A stretch of 64,000 bases of DNA, from the NCBI RefSeq assembly GCF_900880625.1, contig NZ_CAAHFB010000004.1, positions 1 to 64,000 of the forward strand. The letters are read 5' to 3'. Of this stretch, positions 28,296 through 37,597 are shown in pieces. The notes beneath the pieces were generated by a model. The model did no database searches. It worked only from the letters and a program-made list of their open reading frames with translations, and was not told the origin of the DNA. A program made the position numbers and the translations under genes. Source of the DNA: Halorhabdus rudnickae. Its GTDB lineage: Archaea > Halobacteriota > Halobacteria > Halobacteriales > Haloarculaceae. Numbering within the stretch: the first letter of the stretch is position 1; the number at the start of each line of letters is the position of its first letter.

Positions 28296-29290
28296 TGGAC
28301 TGTCAGTGCCGGTGTATCGGCAGGCGCCGAGAGCAACGCTTTCAGTTCGTCGTCGACGGCGGCCACCGTAATCGAAACTCCTTCCATGTCCAGGGAGGTC
28401 ATGTAATCGCCGACCCACGCGTCCCACATTTCGAGGCCCTCGTCCTCGAGCAGTTCCTGCAGCCGATTGTTGACCACGAACAGTTCCATCAACGGCGTGC
28501 CGCCCATGCCGTTGACGATGGTGATGACCTCCTGGCCGGCATCGAGGTCGAGATCATCGAGAACCGTCTCGGTCAGTTCCTCGGTGATTGGGTCGGCTTC
28601 CATGACATCGGTCCGCTCCGTTCCCGGTTCGCCGTGGATACCGATGCCGAGTTCGATTTCGTCGTCACCGAGATCGAACGTCGGTTCGCCTTTCTCCGGC
28701 GTGATACACGAGGTGAGAGCCATACCCATCGTCCCGACGTTGTCGATGACTTTCTGGGCGACTCGCTGGACTTCCTCCAGATCGGCACCCTCGGCGGCTT
28801 TCGCGCCCGCTGCCTTGTGGACGAGGATGGTCCCACAGACACCCCGGCGCCCGGAAGTGTACAGTGAGTCATCGACGGCGACGTCGTCGTTGACGACGAC
28901 CGTCTCGACTTCGACCCCTTCCATCTCGACCATCTCGATAGCCGTTTCGAAGTTCATTACGTCGCCCTCGTAGTTTTTGACAACTGCGAGGACCCCTTCG
29001 CCACTGTCAGTGGTGGTGATCAATTTTTCAAACTCGTCGGCGGTCGGCGAGGAGAACACGTCACCTGCAGCCGCGCCATCGAGCATACCGTCACCAATGT
29101 ATCCACCGTGAGTCGGTTCGTGTCCGCTGCCGCCACCACTGACGACGCCGACTTTGTCTTCTACGGGTGCGTCATCTCGGACTAAAACTTGTGTATCCGA
29201 CAGTCGTCGTAGTTCTTCGGGGTAGGCACGTACCATCCCATCGAGCATTTCGTCGACGACGTCATCGGGATCGTTGATTAGTTTCTTCAT
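28292..29290 (-). CDS. dhaK: Dihydroxyacetone kinase subunit DhaK
   Basis: 332 residues from ATG 29290 (MKKLINDPDDVVDEML), which has a good ribosome site (GGGAG) just upstream; an in-frame ATG at 29305 is less likely. It binds dihydroxyacetone covalently through the histidine in LGIGIHGEPG; GGGSGHEPTHGGYIGDGMLD is the substrate loop. First gene of dhaKLM. In haloarchaea this system uses DHA or overflow from algal glycerol. Confidence 0.96.
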   Translation of the reverse strand: MKKLINDPDDVVDEMLDGMVRAYPEELRRLSDTQVLVRDDAPVEDKVGVVSGGGSGHEPTHGGYIGDGMLDGAAAGDVFSSPTADEFEKLITTTDSGEGVLAVVKNYEGDVMNFETAIEMVEMEGVEVETVVVNDDVAVDDSLYTSGRRGVCGTILVHKAAGAKAAEGADLEEVQRVAQKVIDNVGTMGMALTSCITPEKGEPTFDLGDDEIELGIGIHGEPGTERTDVMEADPITEELTETVLDDLDLDAGQEVITIVNGMGGTPLMELFVVNNRLQELLEDEGLEMWDAWVGDYMTSLDMEGVSITVAAVDDELKALLSAPADTPALTVQ

Positions 29291-29292
29291 AC

Positions 29293-29340
29293 TCCCTTCG
29301 AACAATGGATACTACACGACAAAAAATTATTTATATAAAT
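29293..29340 (-). promoter_or_regulatory. TATA box and ribosome site of dhaKLM
   Basis: On the minus strand ATTTATATAA (29331-29340) is a strong TATA box in an AT-rich tract, and GAAGGGAG (29293-29300) sits directly before the start. This predicts a short leader of about 20 bases carrying a real Shine-Dalgarno site, unlike the leaderless genes around it. Confidence 0.6.
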
Positions 29341-29641
29341 TATACACGATTAAAGGTAGGCGGGAATGCTGGATACCGGAGGTACCGTCAGTCGAGGTCC
29401 CCTTGTTGTCCTTTATGCTCGATCTAGGGTCCAATTTAACGAGGACAATCGGGCCATACGGATTTGCCGATCGAGTACTACCGCTGAAATTCTTCGAGAT
29501 ACGTGGATATTGCCCACGGAGGATACTGGCGGTTTCCGTTGTTATTACACGATACAACTGCACGCTACCCGAAAGCCCACTCACGGAGAACGGCTGTGTA
29601 CCCAATCGCCCTACCGAGAATCAATTGATACGCTCTCAGTA
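29341..29641. other. Spacer between dhaK and alaX
   Basis: AT-rich beside the dhaK promoter. The frames here are overlaps of the alaX strand and do not look coding. Nothing else is seen. Confidence 0.5.
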
Positions 29642-30367
29642 TCATCCAGAGCGCAACTCGAACTCGATCCGCTCGACGGCAGCCCCTTTCGAGAGTCGAT
29701 TGGTGATTTCGATCTGTCCAATCGCACCCGTTCGGTCGACGTGGGTGCCACCGCAGGGACACATGTCGAAGTCGCCGATCTCGACGACCCGCAACTCCCC
29801 GACGTGATCGGGCAATAGATCGAGATTCGATCTACCCTCGGCGACATTTGCCTCGACTCTCTCACGCGGTCGTTCGCCTTTCGTGACCGGCAGATCACGC
29901 TCGATAATCTCGTTTGTCCGCTCTTCGATCGCTTCGAGATCCTCGTCGTCGAAGTCCGCGGGTTCGAAGTCGATCCGCGAGAAGTCGGCGTGGATCTGGT
30001 TGCCCGCTGTCGTCGCGTCGTATTCTTCGAGGACGACCCGCGAGAGAACGTGCTGGGCGGTGTGCATGCGTCGGTGTGCCTCTCGGCGCTCCTCGTCGAT
30101 GTGTCCCGTGACGGTCTCGCCGTTCGCTGGGAGATCACCTGCAACATCGTCGATCTCGTGGTGGATCTCGCCGTGGTCCTTTCGAACGTCGACGACCGCC
30201 GCGCTACCGTCGTTCCATTCGAGTGTGCCACGGTCGGCCGGCTGACCGCCGCCTTCGGGATAGAAGTACGTTCCCTCGAGGACGATTGCGTCCTCACTCG
30301 CCTCGAGGACGGTCGCCTCGAATTCGGTCACGTCGTCGGCGTCGGGCAGGTACAACAGATCAGCCAT
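29642..30367 (-). CDS. alaX: Alanyl-tRNA editing protein AlaX
   Basis: 241 residues, free-standing editing domain that removes Ser or Gly from tRNA-Ala. Zinc ligands H102 and H106 (HTAQH) and C205 and H209 (CGGTH) are all present. An N-terminal beta-barrel (TYFYPEGGGQPADRGTL) makes this the AlaX-M form, which protects against serine misacylation. Not obviously linked to neighbours. Confidence 0.93.
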   Translation of the reverse strand: MADLLYLPDADDVTEFEATVLEASEDAIVLEGTYFYPEGGGQPADRGTLEWNDGSAAVVDVRKDHGEIHHEIDDVAGDLPANGETVTGHIDEERREAHRRMHTAQHVLSRVVLEEYDATTAGNQIHADFSRIDFEPADFDDEDLEAIEERTNEIIERDLPVTKGERPRERVEANVAEGRSNLDLLPDHVGELRVVEIGDFDMCPCGGTHVDRTGAIGQIEITNRLSKGAAVERIEFELRSG

Positions 30368-30498
30368 GGAGACTCATTCGTGAGTTGGCCCTACAAACGT
30401 TCCCGTGGGCGGGCCGGCCTCGGTGGTCCCGCCGGATTCTCACGCGCCGGGAGTCCACCCCGGGACATGAATAGGAAGCCGTCCAATGACCGCCCACC

Positions 30499-31800
30499 AT
30501 GGGTTTACGAGCCTTTCTGCAGGCAGAAGACCAGACGACGCTCACCGAACCGGTCGACCCCCGATTCGAACTTCCGGCACTGGCCGTTCAAGCGGAGCGC
30601 CAGCCGACCGTCTTCGAGTCCGTCGACGGGTATCCGGACGTCCGTGCGGTCGCCAATACGCTCGGCTCTCGCGAGATGATCGGTCGGGCGCTGGATGTTG
30701 CGGCCTCCGATATCGTCGACGCGATGGGATCGGCGATGGACGACCCGCTGGCCGTCGAGGAGACGGCCGAGGCGTCCTTCGAGCACGTTGGGAGCGACCC
30801 GGCCATCGACGAGCACGTGCCGATCCCGGTATTCTACGACGAGCACGAACGCCAGTACTTCGCCTCGTCGGTCGTGATCGCTGAAGACCCCGAGACTGGC
30901 GTGACCAACTGTTCGTTCCATCGGATGATGTTCGACGAGGGTAACCGACTCGTCATGCGATTGGTCGAGCGCCATCTCCACGATATGTATTCGCGTACGG
31001 AGGAAGGTCTCGACGTTGCGATCGTGATGGGCGTCCATCCCGCGGTCGAACTCGCTGCTGCGACCTCCTTTGCGCCCGAGAAGAGCGAACTCGCGCTGGC
31101 AAATCGCCTGCTCGACGGCGATCTGACGACCGCCGACGCCGATGGCATCGACGTACCGGCCGACGCCGAGATCGTCATGCGGGCGACGATCACTGACGAA
31201 CGAGCCGAGGAAGGGCCGTTCGTCGATCTCTCGCGGACCTGGGATCGGACTCGACAGCAGCCCGTCGTGACGGTCGACGATCTCTACATGCGGCCCGATC
31301 CCTACGCCCGGATCATCGTCCCCGGGCGGACCGAACACGCCCACCTGATGGGGATCCCACAGGAACCCCGGATCTACCGGATCGTCGAGAACACCGTCCC
31401 GACGGTCGAGAACGTCGTGCTGACGCCGGGCGGGTGCTCGTGGCTGCACGGCGTCGTCCAGATCGAAAAGCGCAGCGAGGGCGATCCCAAGAACGCCGGA
31501 ATGGCCGCGCTCGCGGGTCATCCCTCGATGAAGAAAGTCACCGTCGTCGACAGCGACATCGACGCCGCCGATCCGGCGGCCGTCGAGTGGGCGACGGCGA
31601 CACGCATGCAACCCGACGAGGACATTACGGTCATCGAGAACGCCAAGGGGTCCTCACTCGACCCCTCACAGGACTACGACCGCGGGACACTCGCGAAGTG
31701 GATCGTCGACGCGACTGTGCCCGGCGACCGGGACCGCGCGGACTTCGCCGAGGTGACCGTACCCGGTGCCGAGGAGATCGACCTCGCGGACTACCAGTAA
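30499..31800 (+). CDS. UbiD-family decarboxylase, probably anhydromevalonate phosphate decarboxylase
   Basis: 433 residues. UbiD enzymes use prenylated FMN. Family signatures: GVTNCSFHRMM, the catalytic-site stretch RIIVPGRTEHAHLMGIPQEP and ENTVPTVENVVLTPGGCSWL. First of a four-gene run with aconitase X subunits and UbiX. In Aeropyrum that set makes isopentenyl phosphate: AcnX dehydrates phosphomevalonate to trans-anhydromevalonate phosphate and the UbiD protein decarboxylates it. The assignment rests on this context. A menaquinone-type decarboxylase is the alternative. Confidence 0.85.
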   Translation: MGLRAFLQAEDQTTLTEPVDPRFELPALAVQAERQPTVFESVDGYPDVRAVANTLGSREMIGRALDVAASDIVDAMGSAMDDPLAVEETAEASFEHVGSDPAIDEHVPIPVFYDEHERQYFASSVVIAEDPETGVTNCSFHRMMFDEGNRLVMRLVERHLHDMYSRTEEGLDVAIVMGVHPAVELAAATSFAPEKSELALANRLLDGDLTTADADGIDVPADAEIVMRATITDERAEEGPFVDLSRTWDRTRQQPVVTVDDLYMRPDPYARIIVPGRTEHAHLMGIPQEPRIYRIVENTVPTVENVVLTPGGCSWLHGVVQIEKRSEGDPKNAGMAALAGHPSMKKVTVVDSDIDAADPAAVEWATATRMQPDEDITVIENAKGSSLDPSQDYDRGTLAKWIVDATVPGDRDRADFAEVTVPGAEEIDLADYQ

Positions 31801-31807
31801 TACACCC

Positions 31808-32986
31808 ATGCACCTGACACAGGAAGAAGAGGATCTGCTCGAATCGGACAACGACGCCGTCCGCAAGGCGATGGAACTGCTCGTGAAACTGGGCGACATC
31901 TACGGGGCCGAGGAGATGATCGAGATCGAGTCCGCCCAGGCGTCGGGCATCTCCTATAAGTCGATCGGCGATCCCGGCGTCGAGTTCCTCGAAGGGTTCG
32001 CCGAGGAGGGAGCCGAGGCGTCGGTTCCCACGTTCGCCAACCCGGCAGGGATGGATCTCGAACGCTGGGAAGAGATGGGCGTAGACGAGGACTTTGCCGA
32101 CAAGCAGTTCCGAATCAGGGACGCACTTGAAGAGATGGGGATCGTTCTATCCTTTACCTGTACGCCGTATCTCGCGGGCAACCTCCCGCGGCGCGGCCAG
32201 CACGTCGCCTGGGCCGAATCCTCTGCGGTCTCCTTTGTTAACAGCGTGGTTGGGGCAAAGACCAACCGCGAGGGCGGTCCCTCCGCGCTCGCGGCGGCGA
32301 TCACCGGCCGGACGCCGAAGTACGGCCTCCATCTGGAAGAGAACCGCCAGCCGACCTACCGCATCGACGTCGAGGCAGACATCGAGAGTCAGGCCGACTT
32401 CGCGGCGCTTGGCTCCTGGACGGGACGACTCGTCGAGGATGGCAAGCCGTACTTCACTGGCATCGACGCCGGGGGAACGGACGAGTTGAAGGCCCTCGGG
32501 GCGGCGATGGCTGCGACTGGCGCGGTCGCGCTACACTTCGTCGAGGGTGTGACGACGGAGATGGACCCACCCGAGAACGTCGAGACGGTGACGTTCGGCG
32601 AGGGCGAACTCAAAGCGGAGTACGAGGAACTTACGACGGCCGACGATCCGGAACTCGTCGTCATCGGGTGTCCCCACTGCTCGCCCGAGGAGATTCAGGA
32701 CGTGGCGGCGACTGTTGAGGGCAAGGACCTCACCAGCGATCTGTGGGTCTGTACGAGTGCCTCGGTCAAGACCTGGGCCGACCGTAACGGGCTGACCGAG
32801 ACGATCGAGGCGGCGGGCGGACGCGTCCTCGCAGACACCTGCAATGTCGTCTCGCCGATCGAGGAACTGGGGTATGAATCCAGCGCGACCGATTCGGCGA
32901 AGGCTGCGACCTATCTCCCCGGCTTTTGCAACCAGGACGTGGCGTTCAACGACAAGGAGACGCTGCTGGCGGAGGTGACCGAGTGA
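31808..32986 (+). CDS. Aconitase X large subunit (probable phosphomevalonate dehydratase)
   Basis: 392 residues from ATG 31808. This DUF521 protein folds like aconitase. Cysteines able to hold a Fe-S cluster are in SFTCTPYLAG, VIGCPHCSPEE and VLADTCNVV. It also has FANPAGMDLERWEEMGVDE and REGGPSALAAAITGRTPKYG. It begins 7 bp after ubiD and ends on the start of the small subunit (TGATG). Other AcnX enzymes act on cis-3-hydroxyproline, but UbiD/UbiX partners favour phosphomevalonate. Confidence 0.85.
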   Translation: MHLTQEEEDLLESDNDAVRKAMELLVKLGDIYGAEEMIEIESAQASGISYKSIGDPGVEFLEGFAEEGAEASVPTFANPAGMDLERWEEMGVDEDFADKQFRIRDALEEMGIVLSFTCTPYLAGNLPRRGQHVAWAESSAVSFVNSVVGAKTNREGGPSALAAAITGRTPKYGLHLEENRQPTYRIDVEADIESQADFAALGSWTGRLVEDGKPYFTGIDAGGTDELKALGAAMAATGAVALHFVEGVTTEMDPPENVETVTFGEGELKAEYEELTTADDPELVVIGCPHCSPEEIQDVAATVEGKDLTSDLWVCTSASVKTWADRNGLTETIEAAGGRVLADTCNVVSPIEELGYESSATDSAKAATYLPGFCNQDVAFNDKETLLAEVTE

Positions 32987-33417
32987 TGGCGCCGGAATCG
33001 AGTGACTCGGCGGCTGTTGAGGAGACGATCGACGCCCAACCAATCACGGACGGCACAGGCCGGGGGGAAGTCATCCGGTCTCCCGTCCCGATCAGTTTCT
33101 ACGGCGCTGTCGAACCCGAGACCGGCGAGTTCATCGAGGACGGCCATCCGCTGGAAGGCGAGAACATCGCAGGGAAGGTGTTGGTCTTCCCGCGCGGGAA
33201 AGGATCGACGGTGGGGTCGTACGTCCTCTACGGACTGGCGAACAACGGGTGTGCGCCCGCCGCCATCGTCAACGAGGAGACCGAAACCATCGTCGCCACG
33301 GGGGCAATCCTCGGGGAAATCCCCTGCGTCGATTCACCGGACGCGCCACTGGAGACACTCGAAGACGGCGAGACCGTCGAAGTGGACGCTGAGACGGGCA
33401 CCATCAGGCGGGTGTAA
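32986..33417 (+). CDS. Aconitase X small (swivel) subunit
   Basis: 143 residues. DUF126 swivel domain that closes over the AcnX active site: GEVIRSPVPISFYGAVEPET, then VLVFPRGKGSTVGSYVLYGL with the conserved serine and glycine loop. It overlaps the large subunit by one base and is followed after 2 bp by ubiX. Both subunits are needed for the dehydratase in characterised archaea. Confidence 0.87.
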   Translation: MAPESSDSAAVEETIDAQPITDGTGRGEVIRSPVPISFYGAVEPETGEFIEDGHPLEGENIAGKVLVFPRGKGSTVGSYVLYGLANNGCAPAAIVNEETETIVATGAILGEIPCVDSPDAPLETLEDGETVEVDAETGTIRRV

Positions 33418-33419
33418 CC

Positions 33420-33986
33420 GTGGAGCGTGTCGTCGTCGGCGTCACGGGTGCCTCGGGCATCCCGATCGCCGTCCGGGCGGTCGAGGCGCTGGCCGAACAC
33501 GCTGCGGTCCACACAGTCGTCACCGACGCCGCCGAATCGGTGATGGCCCACGAGTCGGGGTCGCCCGAGGCGACGATAACTCGCCTGCGTGAGGCATCGA
33601 CCGAGCTGTACGGGGAAAGTGAAGTGGGCGCGCCGGTCGCCTCGGGATCGTTCGACACCGACGGCATGGTGATCGTCCCGGCCTCGATGAACACCGTCTC
33701 GGCGGTGGCGACCGGGCGGGCGGACTCGCTGGTGACTCGTGCCGCCGACGTCACGCTGAAGGAATGCCGTCGACTCGTCGTCGTTCCGCGGGAGACGCCG
33801 CTCAGCCAGATCCATCTGGAGAATCTGACGAAACTCGCCGAACTGGGCGTCGACGTGGTGCCGCCGATGCTCGGCTTTTACTTCGACCCCGAGGACCCGG
33901 CGGACTTCGTCGATCACGTCGTCGGGAAGATTCTCGAACGCTTCGACCTCGATCACGATTGCTACGACCGCTGGGACCCGTCGTGA
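33420..33986 (+). CDS. ubiX: Flavin prenyltransferase UbiX
   Basis: 188 residues with GTG start 33420. It makes prenylated FMN from FMN and dimethylallyl phosphate for the UbiD protein. Signatures: VGVTGASGIPIAVRAVE, MVIVPASMNTVSAVATG and RRLVVVPRETPLSQIHLENL. Its prenyl donor is a product of the pathway it serves, so the operon is self-consistent. Last gene of the four-gene run. Confidence 0.92.
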   Translation: MERVVVGVTGASGIPIAVRAVEALAEHAAVHTVVTDAAESVMAHESGSPEATITRLREASTELYGESEVGAPVASGSFDTDGMVIVPASMNTVSAVATGRADSLVTRAADVTLKECRRLVVVPRETPLSQIHLENLTKLAELGVDVVPPMLGFYFDPEDPADFVDHVVGKILERFDLDHDCYDRWDPS

Positions 33987-34091
33987 GTCGGCCGGCTGTC
34001 GACTCACCTGCCGGGAACCAGTAGTGTGAACGGATCCCATCATGGACTCGACTGGAAAGGCCCAAGCGCGCGGCTCCGCAAGTTCTGACCG

Positions 34092-35000
34092 ATGGACGTA
34101 CTGACCCGGCTGGTGGTCATGATCGGACTGCTGGCGGTCGGCGTCGGCCTCCGGGAGGTCGACGTGCTCGATGCTACCCGGGTCGGTTGGCTCAACAGCG
34201 TCGCGTTCTACGTCGTCCTGCCGGCGTTGGTGTTCGACTCGACACATACCCAGCCGCTCGGAGAGATCGTTTCGCGGGAACTGTTGGTCGGCGTGGTTGG
34301 CGTGGTGATCGCGATGGCGGCGATCGCGGTCACGTTCCACCGGCGCATCGACGCCGACGGGCCGCGGGCTGCGGCCACCGTCCAGTCCTACCACACGAAC
34401 CTGGGATACATCGGCCTCCCGGTCGTGGCGAGTGCGCTCGGCGAGCGGGCGGCCGCGATCGGCAGCGTCGTCTTGGGGATCGGTGCGCTCGTCCAGATCC
34501 CGCTGACTGTGCTACTACTCGTCCGGATCACCGGCAGCGGGACGAACGTCCGCGAGGAGGCGAAACGACTGCTCACCAATCCCGTTTTGATCGCCCTTCT
34601 CATCGGGCTGGCGACCACCCAGCTCCCGTTCGCGGTCACGGGCGCGCCCGCCGACGGCGTCGCGTTGGTCGCCGAGGCGGCCCTACCCGTCGCGTTGCTC
34701 TGTGTCGGCGGGTCGATCGAACTCGAGTCGATCGACTTCGACCGGTCGATCGTCGGCAGCGTCCTGGCGCTGAAACTGCTGGTTATGCCGGCGGTTGCCT
34801 GGCTAGTCTTCGCCGGGCTCGGGGCCGATCCGTGGGCGCTCCGGACGGCTGTCGTCATGTTCGGAGCGCCAGCGGCCGTCTCGACGTTCGTCTACGTCAC
34901 CGAAATGGGCGGGGATCGACGACTGGCTTCGGTGAACGTCTTTCTCACGACGGTCGCCTCGGCGATCACCCTCTCTGCGTTGCTCGCTGTCGTGCCCTGA
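34092..35000 (+). CDS. AEC-family transporter
   Basis: 302 residues with about ten membrane helices in two halves. The half-repeat motif is visible in VAFYVVLPALVFDS and SYHTNLGYIGLPVVASALG (N and P at the helix break), then again in ALPVALLCVGGSIELE. The AEC family includes malate, auxin and other anion carriers. Substrate unknown. Monocistronic. Confidence 0.85.
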   Translation: MDVLTRLVVMIGLLAVGVGLREVDVLDATRVGWLNSVAFYVVLPALVFDSTHTQPLGEIVSRELLVGVVGVVIAMAAIAVTFHRRIDADGPRAAATVQSYHTNLGYIGLPVVASALGERAAAIGSVVLGIGALVQIPLTVLLLVRITGSGTNVREEAKRLLTNPVLIALLIGLATTQLPFAVTGAPADGVALVAEAALPVALLCVGGSIELESIDFDRSIVGSVLALKLLVMPAVAWLVFAGLGADPWALRTAVVMFGAPAAVSTFVYVTEMGGDRRLASVNVFLTTVASAITLSALLAVVP

Positions 35001-35082
35001 CGGACACTCCCATTCACGACACGAGTGACCGAACGTCTTCGTCTGCCTCTCGCACGTTCTCAGTCGGTGGGAGTGGACTGTG

Positions 35083-35091
35083 ACTCTTTAT
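35083..35091 (+). promoter_or_regulatory. TATA box of the ferritin-like gene
   Basis: TCTTTATGT about 30 bp before ATG 35118, fitting a leaderless transcript. Confidence 0.45.
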
Positions 35092-35117
35092 GTCCGCCGG
35101 GTGGAACAACGGAACGC

Positions 35118-35564
35118 ATGTCCCAAGACATCGTCGACCTGCTCGAGCAGGCGTATCTCGACGAAGTAGAGACCGCGATGAACTACCTCGCCAACGCGAT
35201 CTATTTAGAGACGGTGCTGGGAGAGACCGTCGCCGAATCGCTCAAGGAGGACGTCGAGGAGGAACTCCATCACGCCGAGGAACTGGGCTATCGGCTGCGG
35301 TTCTACGGCGAGGTTCCGCCGGCGTCGGCGGACCTCGAGGTCAACCAGGAGTCGCTCCAGCCGCCCGCCGAGGGCAGTGACGTGCTCGAAGTCGTCGAGG
35401 GCGTCATCGAAGCCGAAGAGGACGCCGTCGAGACCTACGAGGCCCTGATTGATGCGGCTGAGGAGGCCGACGATCCCGTCACCGAGGATCTGGCGACCGA
35501 ACTGCTGGCCGACGAGCAGGCCCACCTCGCGGAGTTCCTCAGCTACCGTAAAGAGTTCGCCTGA
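35118..35564 (+). CDS. Ferritin-like diiron four-helix protein
   Basis: 148 residues from ATG 35118. Helices carry the ferritin-like diiron ligands: E in YLDEVETAMNYLAN, ELHHAEELG (ExxH), E in EAEEDAVETYEAL, and DEQAHLAEF (ExxH). It is shorter than bacterioferritin and lacks its heme methionine context, so a simple iron-oxidising or oxygen-scavenging protein is likely. Acidic. Confidence 0.8.
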   Translation: MSQDIVDLLEQAYLDEVETAMNYLANAIYLETVLGETVAESLKEDVEEELHHAEELGYRLRFYGEVPPASADLEVNQESLQPPAEGSDVLEVVEGVIEAEEDAVETYEALIDAAEEADDPVTEDLATELLADEQAHLAEFLSYRKEFA

Positions 35565-35766
35565 CGGCTGTCACCGTTTTTCGGCGTATTGGCCCGGGCG
35601 AGGTGTACGGCCGCCCACGACCGGCACCAAATCGCCCCGAATCGACCCCGTTTCCCGACGAGATTGATCGATTTGTCTCGTCAGACCGCCGAGATATCGT
35701 CGTAGCAGCTCACGAGCTTGGGATAATGGGAAGCTTTTTACTGACGAGAAGGGGTAATTCCCGTGG

Positions 35767-36648
35767 GTGAAACACTTGCCTGGTAATCGAGCGCCAGACG
35801 GCGATCTGGACGCGCGAATCGAACAGTATCGCCAGACGGCAACGGAGGTCCGCAGGGACATCGTCGAGATGGTCTATGCGGCACAGTCGGGCCATCCGGG
35901 CGGCTCGCTGTCTGCCGTTGAGTTTCTGCTCTGGTTGTACAACGAGGAATTGAACGTCGATCCCGAGAACCCGACGGATCCGGACCGTGATCGACTCGTC
36001 TACAGCAAAGGGCACGCCTGTCCCGTGCTGTACGCACTGCTGGCTCGCTACGACTTCATCGACTGCGATCCAAACGAGGAGTTCCGCCGCCTGGGCGGGG
36101 AACTCCCGGGCCACTCCTCGCCGAAGGTCCCCGGCGTCGAGTTCCCGTCGGGATCGCTCGGTCAGGGACTGTCCTACGCCAACGGTCAGGCGATGGGTGC
36201 CGACTTCGACGACGCTGACTACGACGTCTACGCCATCCTGGGCGACGGCGAGACCCAGGAAGGCAACATCTGGGAGGCCGCGATGTCGGCCGGCGAGAAG
36301 GAACTCGATGTCGTCGCGATCGTCGATCGCAACAGGAAACAGAACGATCTCCCCGTCGCCGAGACGATGGAGATCGATCCGCTGGCCGAGAAGTTCGAGG
36401 CTTTCCGGTGGGATACCTGGGAGGTCGACGGTCACGACTTCGAGGAGATCGCCGAGGCCTTCGAAGAGATCAACGAGACCGACGGTCCGCGACTGCTGAT
36501 CGCCAACACCGTCAAGGGCAACCCAATCGACTTCATGGAGGCCCAGCCCAACGGCTATCACGCTGGCGCGTTGACCGACGACGAATTCGACGAGGCCCTT
36601 GAGGAACTCGGCTTCGACCCCGCGACCGTGGAGGTGAGCACCAAATGA
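35767..36648 (+). CDS. tktN: Transketolase, N-terminal subunit
   Basis: 293 residues with GTG start 35767; AGGGGT lies just upstream. It is the thiamine diphosphate-binding half: SGHPGGSLSAVEFLLWLY, SKGHACPVLYALL, SGSLGQGLSYANGQAMGA and the ThDP motif GDGETQEGNIWEAA followed by N in DRNRKQND. Archaeal and some bacterial transketolases are split in this way. It overlaps the C-terminal gene by four bases (ATGA). Confidence 0.95.
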   Translation: MKHLPGNRAPDGDLDARIEQYRQTATEVRRDIVEMVYAAQSGHPGGSLSAVEFLLWLYNEELNVDPENPTDPDRDRLVYSKGHACPVLYALLARYDFIDCDPNEEFRRLGGELPGHSSPKVPGVEFPSGSLGQGLSYANGQAMGADFDDADYDVYAILGDGETQEGNIWEAAMSAGEKELDVVAIVDRNRKQNDLPVAETMEIDPLAEKFEAFRWDTWEVDGHDFEEIAEAFEEINETDGPRLLIANTVKGNPIDFMEAQPNGYHAGALTDDEFDEALEELGFDPATVEVSTK

Positions 36649-37577
36649 GCGAGAAGATTTCGACCCGGAACGGCTTCGGGAACGGACTGTTGCGCGAGGC
36701 TGAGGAGCGCGAGGATTTCATCGTCATGGACGCCGACCTGGCCAAATCAACCCGGGGTGGCTGGTTCCGCGACGAGTACCCCGAACGCTGGATCAACGTC
36801 GGCATCTCCGAGCAGGACCTCTTTGCGACCGCGGCCGGCATCGCCGAGACCGGCCGGCCGGTCTTTGCCAATACCTTCGCCATCTTCTCCGAGCGTGGCT
36901 TCGAGCAGGTGCGCCAGCAGATCGCCCGCCCGAAGCGCAACGTGACCGTCGTCGGCAGCCATGCCGGCGTCATCACGGGCGAGGACGGCCCGAGTGCCCA
37001 GACGGTCGAGGACATCTCGGCCTACCGTGGCCTGCCGAACCTGCGCGTCATCTCGCCCGCGGACGCTGTCGAAGCGAACGCGCTCGTGACCGCGCTGGCG
37101 GACGACGACGACCCCGCTTACCTGCGGTTGGTTCGTGAGTCCGTCCCCGTCATCCACGACGCCGAGGACTACGAACCGACGATCGGTGAGGGAGAGATCC
37201 TCAGCGAGGGCGAGGACGTGACGCTGATGGCCCACGGTGCGATGGTCCACGTCGTCCAGGAAGCCGCCGAAGTCCTCGCCGAGGACGGCATCGACGCCCG
37301 CGTCGTCAATATGTCGACGATCAAGCCCCTCGACGAGGAACTCGTCGTCGAGTCCGCCGAGCAGACCGGCGCGATCCTCACCGCCGAGGACCACAACATC
37401 TACGGCGGACTGGGCAGCGCCGTCGCCGAAGTGCTCGCCGAGCAGCGCCCGACGCCGATGAAGCGCGTCGGTATCGAAGACGAGTTTGGCACCTCCGGCA
37501 ACGGGCTGGATCTCTACGACTACTACGGCTTCACTGGCGAGGACATCGCCGAGACGGCGAAAGGGCTATTGGAGTAA
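36645..37577 (+). CDS. tktC: Transketolase, C-terminal subunit
   Basis: 310 residues. Pyrimidine-binding half, with the catalytic glutamate in WINVGISEQDLFATAAGIAE, then FANTFAIFSERGFEQVRQQ and VVGSHAGVITGEDGPSAQT. Together with TktN it moves two-carbon units between sugar phosphates. Followed by transaldolase 20 bp downstream, so one operon handles the sugar-shuffling steps. Confidence 0.95.
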   Translation: MSEKISTRNGFGNGLLREAEEREDFIVMDADLAKSTRGGWFRDEYPERWINVGISEQDLFATAAGIAETGRPVFANTFAIFSERGFEQVRQQIARPKRNVTVVGSHAGVITGEDGPSAQTVEDISAYRGLPNLRVISPADAVEANALVTALADDDDPAYLRLVRESVPVIHDAEDYEPTIGEGEILSEGEDVTLMAHGAMVHVVQEAAEVLAEDGIDARVVNMSTIKPLDEELVVESAEQTGAILTAEDHNIYGGLGSAVAEVLAEQRPTPMKRVGIEDEFGTSGNGLDLYDYYGFTGEDIAETAKGLLE

Positions 37578-37597
37578 GTCCACTAACACAACCGATC

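Noticed and set aside
29366-29818. 150-codon plus-strand frame before and across alaX
   Set aside because: Its second half is the antisense of alaX and the first half has no family likeness or start signals.
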